This document shows, piece by piece, positions 55,078 to 64,000 of a stretch of DNA of 64,000 bases (within the stretch, counting starts at the first letter, position 1; each line of letters starts with the position of its first letter). A program made the translations under genes and the position numbers. The stretch covers positions 620,001 through 684,000 of the forward strand of contig JACVVK020000139.1 in NCBI GenBank assembly GCA_018292915.2, in the 5' to 3' direction. The notes under the pieces are model-generated. The model had not been told where the DNA came from. It made no database searches and was given only the letters and a program-made list of their open reading frames with translations. Source of the stretch: Batillaria attramentaria. Lineage: Eukaryota; Mollusca; Gastropoda; Batillariidae.

Positions 55078-56756
55078 TAAACACCTAAAGCTGGGGGACT
55101 GTCCATGGATCATTCAACCACAGGATTTTTTTCGTTTTTGAAAATGTTTGCACAATTTGATTCAAAGGATTGTGCAACACAAAAACCTACTATGTATGAA
55201 AGAACTTGAAACCAAGAACCAGTTGTGTATGTATACATGTACATGTACCGGTACTTCATCCACGTGTACAGGTTTGGTGCCAGTGAATTGCTGACACTCG
55301 TTACTTAGGTGCTTGCACACACTAACAGTCGACACGTGTACCATTCTGTCAATCTGTGGGGGGAATCTTCACAAGTCTCCCAAATACCCAAGTACAAATG
55401 TCAACACACACACACACACACACCCAAATGCTGAAGACAATGAACTTTGTTGCTTGTGAATACTGCAAGGCAAAGAAGTACCAAACACTCAGAAAGCAAC
55501 CACAGAATATCAAACTGAATAAAGCATAAACTGTGCAAGCAGCAGGGCTAACGATGGACAATGTGTGTGTGGACTTGACAATGTAACAACTGTCCAGTCC
55601 ATGAAGAAAGGGAACAGATGACAGAAGTATTTCTCCTCAACAGATTTTTTTTTTTTTTTAAATAACTGGAGAAAATATGTTCAGTGAACAAAAGCCAAAC
55701 ATCTGAATAACAATTCAAAGACTAAACTGCACATTCAACACTATACAAAGTGTTCTTCCATAAGCTTTGTTACAAGGTGGTCAGATAGTTAGAACTACCT
55801 ACTGGCAAAAACCTGAAACATGAACACCTTAAATATGAACTAGCTGTACAAGCACCCAAACCAAACACAAATTGCTTTCAGTGCAGCAGTGAATTTCCTA
55901 TATTCCCACACTCGTACAATCACAGCTGCAGGACCCACAACTTAAAACAGCTCGTCCAATCGCAACTCACAATAACCGTTGACTGCCTGCGTTGGCATGT
56001 ACACACATAATGGCCTCCAGTCAGCAGTCAGGTAACAGTCAACACACTCCCTTGCTTCCAGCTCCACTACAAACATCTACACCAGCAACTACACACACTT
56101 CTAGTTACAGCATCCAGCCCAAAACACAACATCATGAACTATCTGTAACACAGTCTCACGCCACACTGGAAACCCCACCTCCTACACTGGTATAGGATTA
56201 ACTCACATTGATTTACATCTACTAGCACTTTGTCTAGGTCATAGAATGTCTCCAACAGATAATCGTAAATGAGATTAGCAGTCATTAGTGTTGTCTCTCT
56301 GTTGGTTATTTTGTCTCTTGCGCCCTAGGCGGCGACTCGGCCAACAGTTTAGGAGTCGACTGTTACACGCTGTCGTTTGAAAAGAGTAAAGTGTGTTTTC
56401 AGCCTTTTGCTATTGTGAGCTTTATCTGGGTAAGGTTGATACTGCACTGTACCTACCACCTGACTTCAGCACGTCACAGGAAACACTGAAAGCACTGTAG
56501 AAAGTTTGATCTGTACCCGCCCCAAGACATCAATCTCTGTGTCAGACACTGAACTGTACAGAGACATGTGCTGATGTAGGAGTATTTCTCTCGCCTTCTT
56601 CGAGACATGTAGGGTCACACAGTGGCCACAAGGAACGCAACAACACTGGAGAAGCAGGCAAACATTTCAACACTGCATCTGAGAATTGTTATCAGAAATA
56701 TGATGAGGCTGACATTACATCTTGTAAGTCAGTTGGAACACTTTCTGTAATACACA

Positions 56757-56795
<39 letters not shown>

Positions 56796-58025
56796 ACCAC
56801 GAAACTGTCCATATCTGTGCTAAGGTGTGGACGTGAAACAGTCTGACCACAACAGGGAGAACAACCCTGGAAGACCAACTTAAAACTGACAAATGAATGA
56901 AGCAAGAACACACAGGAAAACAGGTTCATACATCATGTGAAATACATCTAAAACACTTACTGACACAGCAGCCTGATTAACCCTGCACTCATCAGTCATG
57001 TCAAGGTTAAACTGGGGGTCACACACACACACACACACACACACAAAAAATACCCAACAAAAACAAAAACACACAAACAAACAAACAAAAATAACCCTAA
57101 AACATATAGATCTCCAAACCTACCTTTTCCCCATGCTTTTGGACAAAAATCCTGATGTCCAGCCCCATACAGAAACAGGTCTATTCTCTTCCATATTAAT
57201 CTGTGCAAGGTATTCACAAGACTGTGACCAATGAAGGAGTAAAAGTCACGATGCAGAGAGTTCTTATTATAACAGTGAATCTTCCCAGAACTGAAAACGT
57301 CCGACGATCTTCATCATCACCCCAGCTATGTTGATCACTGGACTCACTACATGAAGCTGTTGTGTGTGGGCAGTACATCACCTGTCTGGTGTACAGTAAC
57401 AGTTGCTCACTTGTTGTCACAACTATCAACTTTCAACACTAGATGCTTCAAGTTTGAAAAATATCCCACGCTATAACTGGATGGTGCAAGATCTTCCACC
57501 ATCAGTGGCGTATTTGTAAACTAACTCAGGGAGCTCTCAAGGAAACCAGGTGACCATTGATCTCCTGATCAAGCTGCGATATTCAAAAACCCTAGACTGT
57601 TGAGTTGTAAAATGTGAACGCACAGGGCATTACAGTTAGAGGAAAGGTGTGTGTGTTGTATACCCAAGTTGTGCTCCACTACCTTGCGGGTACCAGTGCT
57701 GAGGTAGACAGAGTGATGTCCATCAGCTATCAGCTACAGTGTCAGTACTATCAGTCTTCATCACCAGCCCTGCCTACAGGTCCATACACATGTACACTTA
57801 CAGTACAACCACTAATCACTGTGTTTGCCACAATGGGGGGGAACAATACGCCAAACGTCTTGAGTATATATCACAACAACACAACACATATATGTGAGAT
57901 ATATGGAGTTTCCACAAACTGTAGATTTATGCAAGTTTGTACACATCCCCTCTATCCAAGGGGTATGCTGTTTGTGCACAAGTCCACGTAAGACCTGTCC
58001 ATTTCTGGTTCATCCTCAAACTGCA
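51861..58025. other. Non-coding region downstream of TMEM164
   Basis: No gene is supported in 6.2 kb. Contents: (GT)n at 55019-55076, short (CA)n at 55405-55423, (CA)n at 56757-56792 and 57022-57045, and a run of T at 55647. The low SINE density compared with the introns would fit a long 3' untranslated region of TMEM164 (minus strand). Open frames such as 52641-53054, 56692-56913 and 57614-57991 lack family features. Confidence 0.45.
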
Positions 58026-63737
<5,712 letters not shown>

Positions 63738-64000
63738 CTGTTGGGGAAATCACAAAAACAAAATCAGTCACACATCGTAACAACTACAACATGAAACATA
63801 TAGTTAGACACGCGAGAAGAAGTCCCAAGAACTGACTCCAGTTTTAAACAAACTGTTGCACAATCAAACTTCTGATGTAAATAGCACCTTTACCTTTACT
63901 CATACTCGCTCCTCTTCCACCAACTCCCCCCCCCCCTCCCCCCACCCTCCAATATAATAATTATAAGCAATTCACTCAAAGAAAACAAGCACTGTTGATG

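Noticed and set aside
57614..57991. 125-codon plus-strand frame with many Tyr, Thr and Cys
   Set aside because: Short, unspliced, no recognised domain, and opposite to the likely TMEM164 3' region; chance openness is more likely.

Overview
The window looks like nuclear DNA of a lophotrochozoan animal, most likely a gastropod mollusc. It has intron-rich metazoan genes with GT-AG splice sites, very abundant (CA)n/(GT)n microsatellites, several tRNA-derived SINE families ending in ATT runs, and a single-exon Toll-like receptor. The species is an inference. Nothing is bacterial or viral.

Five protein-coding loci can be read. (1) 9006-11274, minus: a Toll-like receptor (leucine-rich repeats, one membrane helix, cytoplasmic TIR domain), broken by two single-base frameshifts. 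(2) 14668-22628, plus: mitochondrial methionyl-tRNA synthetase (MARS2), 12 exons, 570 residues. (3) 24354-30376, minus: a five-exon protein of 467 residues with a CARD, a probable second death-fold domain and a C-terminal coiled coil; I do not recognise it as a named gene. (4) 31903-47826, plus: pantothenate kinase 4 (PANK4), 16 exons, 773 residues, with a PanK-like half and a DUF89 phosphatase half. (5) 58026 to beyond the right edge, minus: the last three exons of TMEM164. MARS2 and the CARD gene converge, the CARD gene and PANK4 diverge from a 1.5 kb spacer, and PANK4 and TMEM164 converge. The loci do not form a pathway, although MARS2 (mitochondrial translation), PANK4 (coenzyme A metabolism) and TMEM164 (membrane lipid) are housekeeping genes, and the TLR and CARD proteins are of innate-immunity type.

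The rest is repeat-dense. Non-autonomous DNA transposons with legible ends include a 1034-bp Harbinger-like element (TTA duplication) inside a 54-bp minisatellite, a 466-bp TTAA element, a perfect 92-bp TTAA palindrome, a 616-bp TAA element, a probable hAT-like element, and a 975-bp TTAA element that carries an intact THAP DNA-binding domain and resembles Kolobok. A 1.2-1.5 kb family ending in a 15-bp hairpin occurs near both ends of the window. Minisatellites are frequent, and two of them start exactly at PANK4 5' splice sites and reiterate the donor.

The observations I rate highest are: PANK4 keeping the kinase catalytic Glu and Arg lost in human PANK4; the donor-reiterating minisatellites; the THAP-carrying TTAA element; the uncharacterised CARD/coiled-coil gene; and the TLR with a changed BB-loop proline and two frame breaks.
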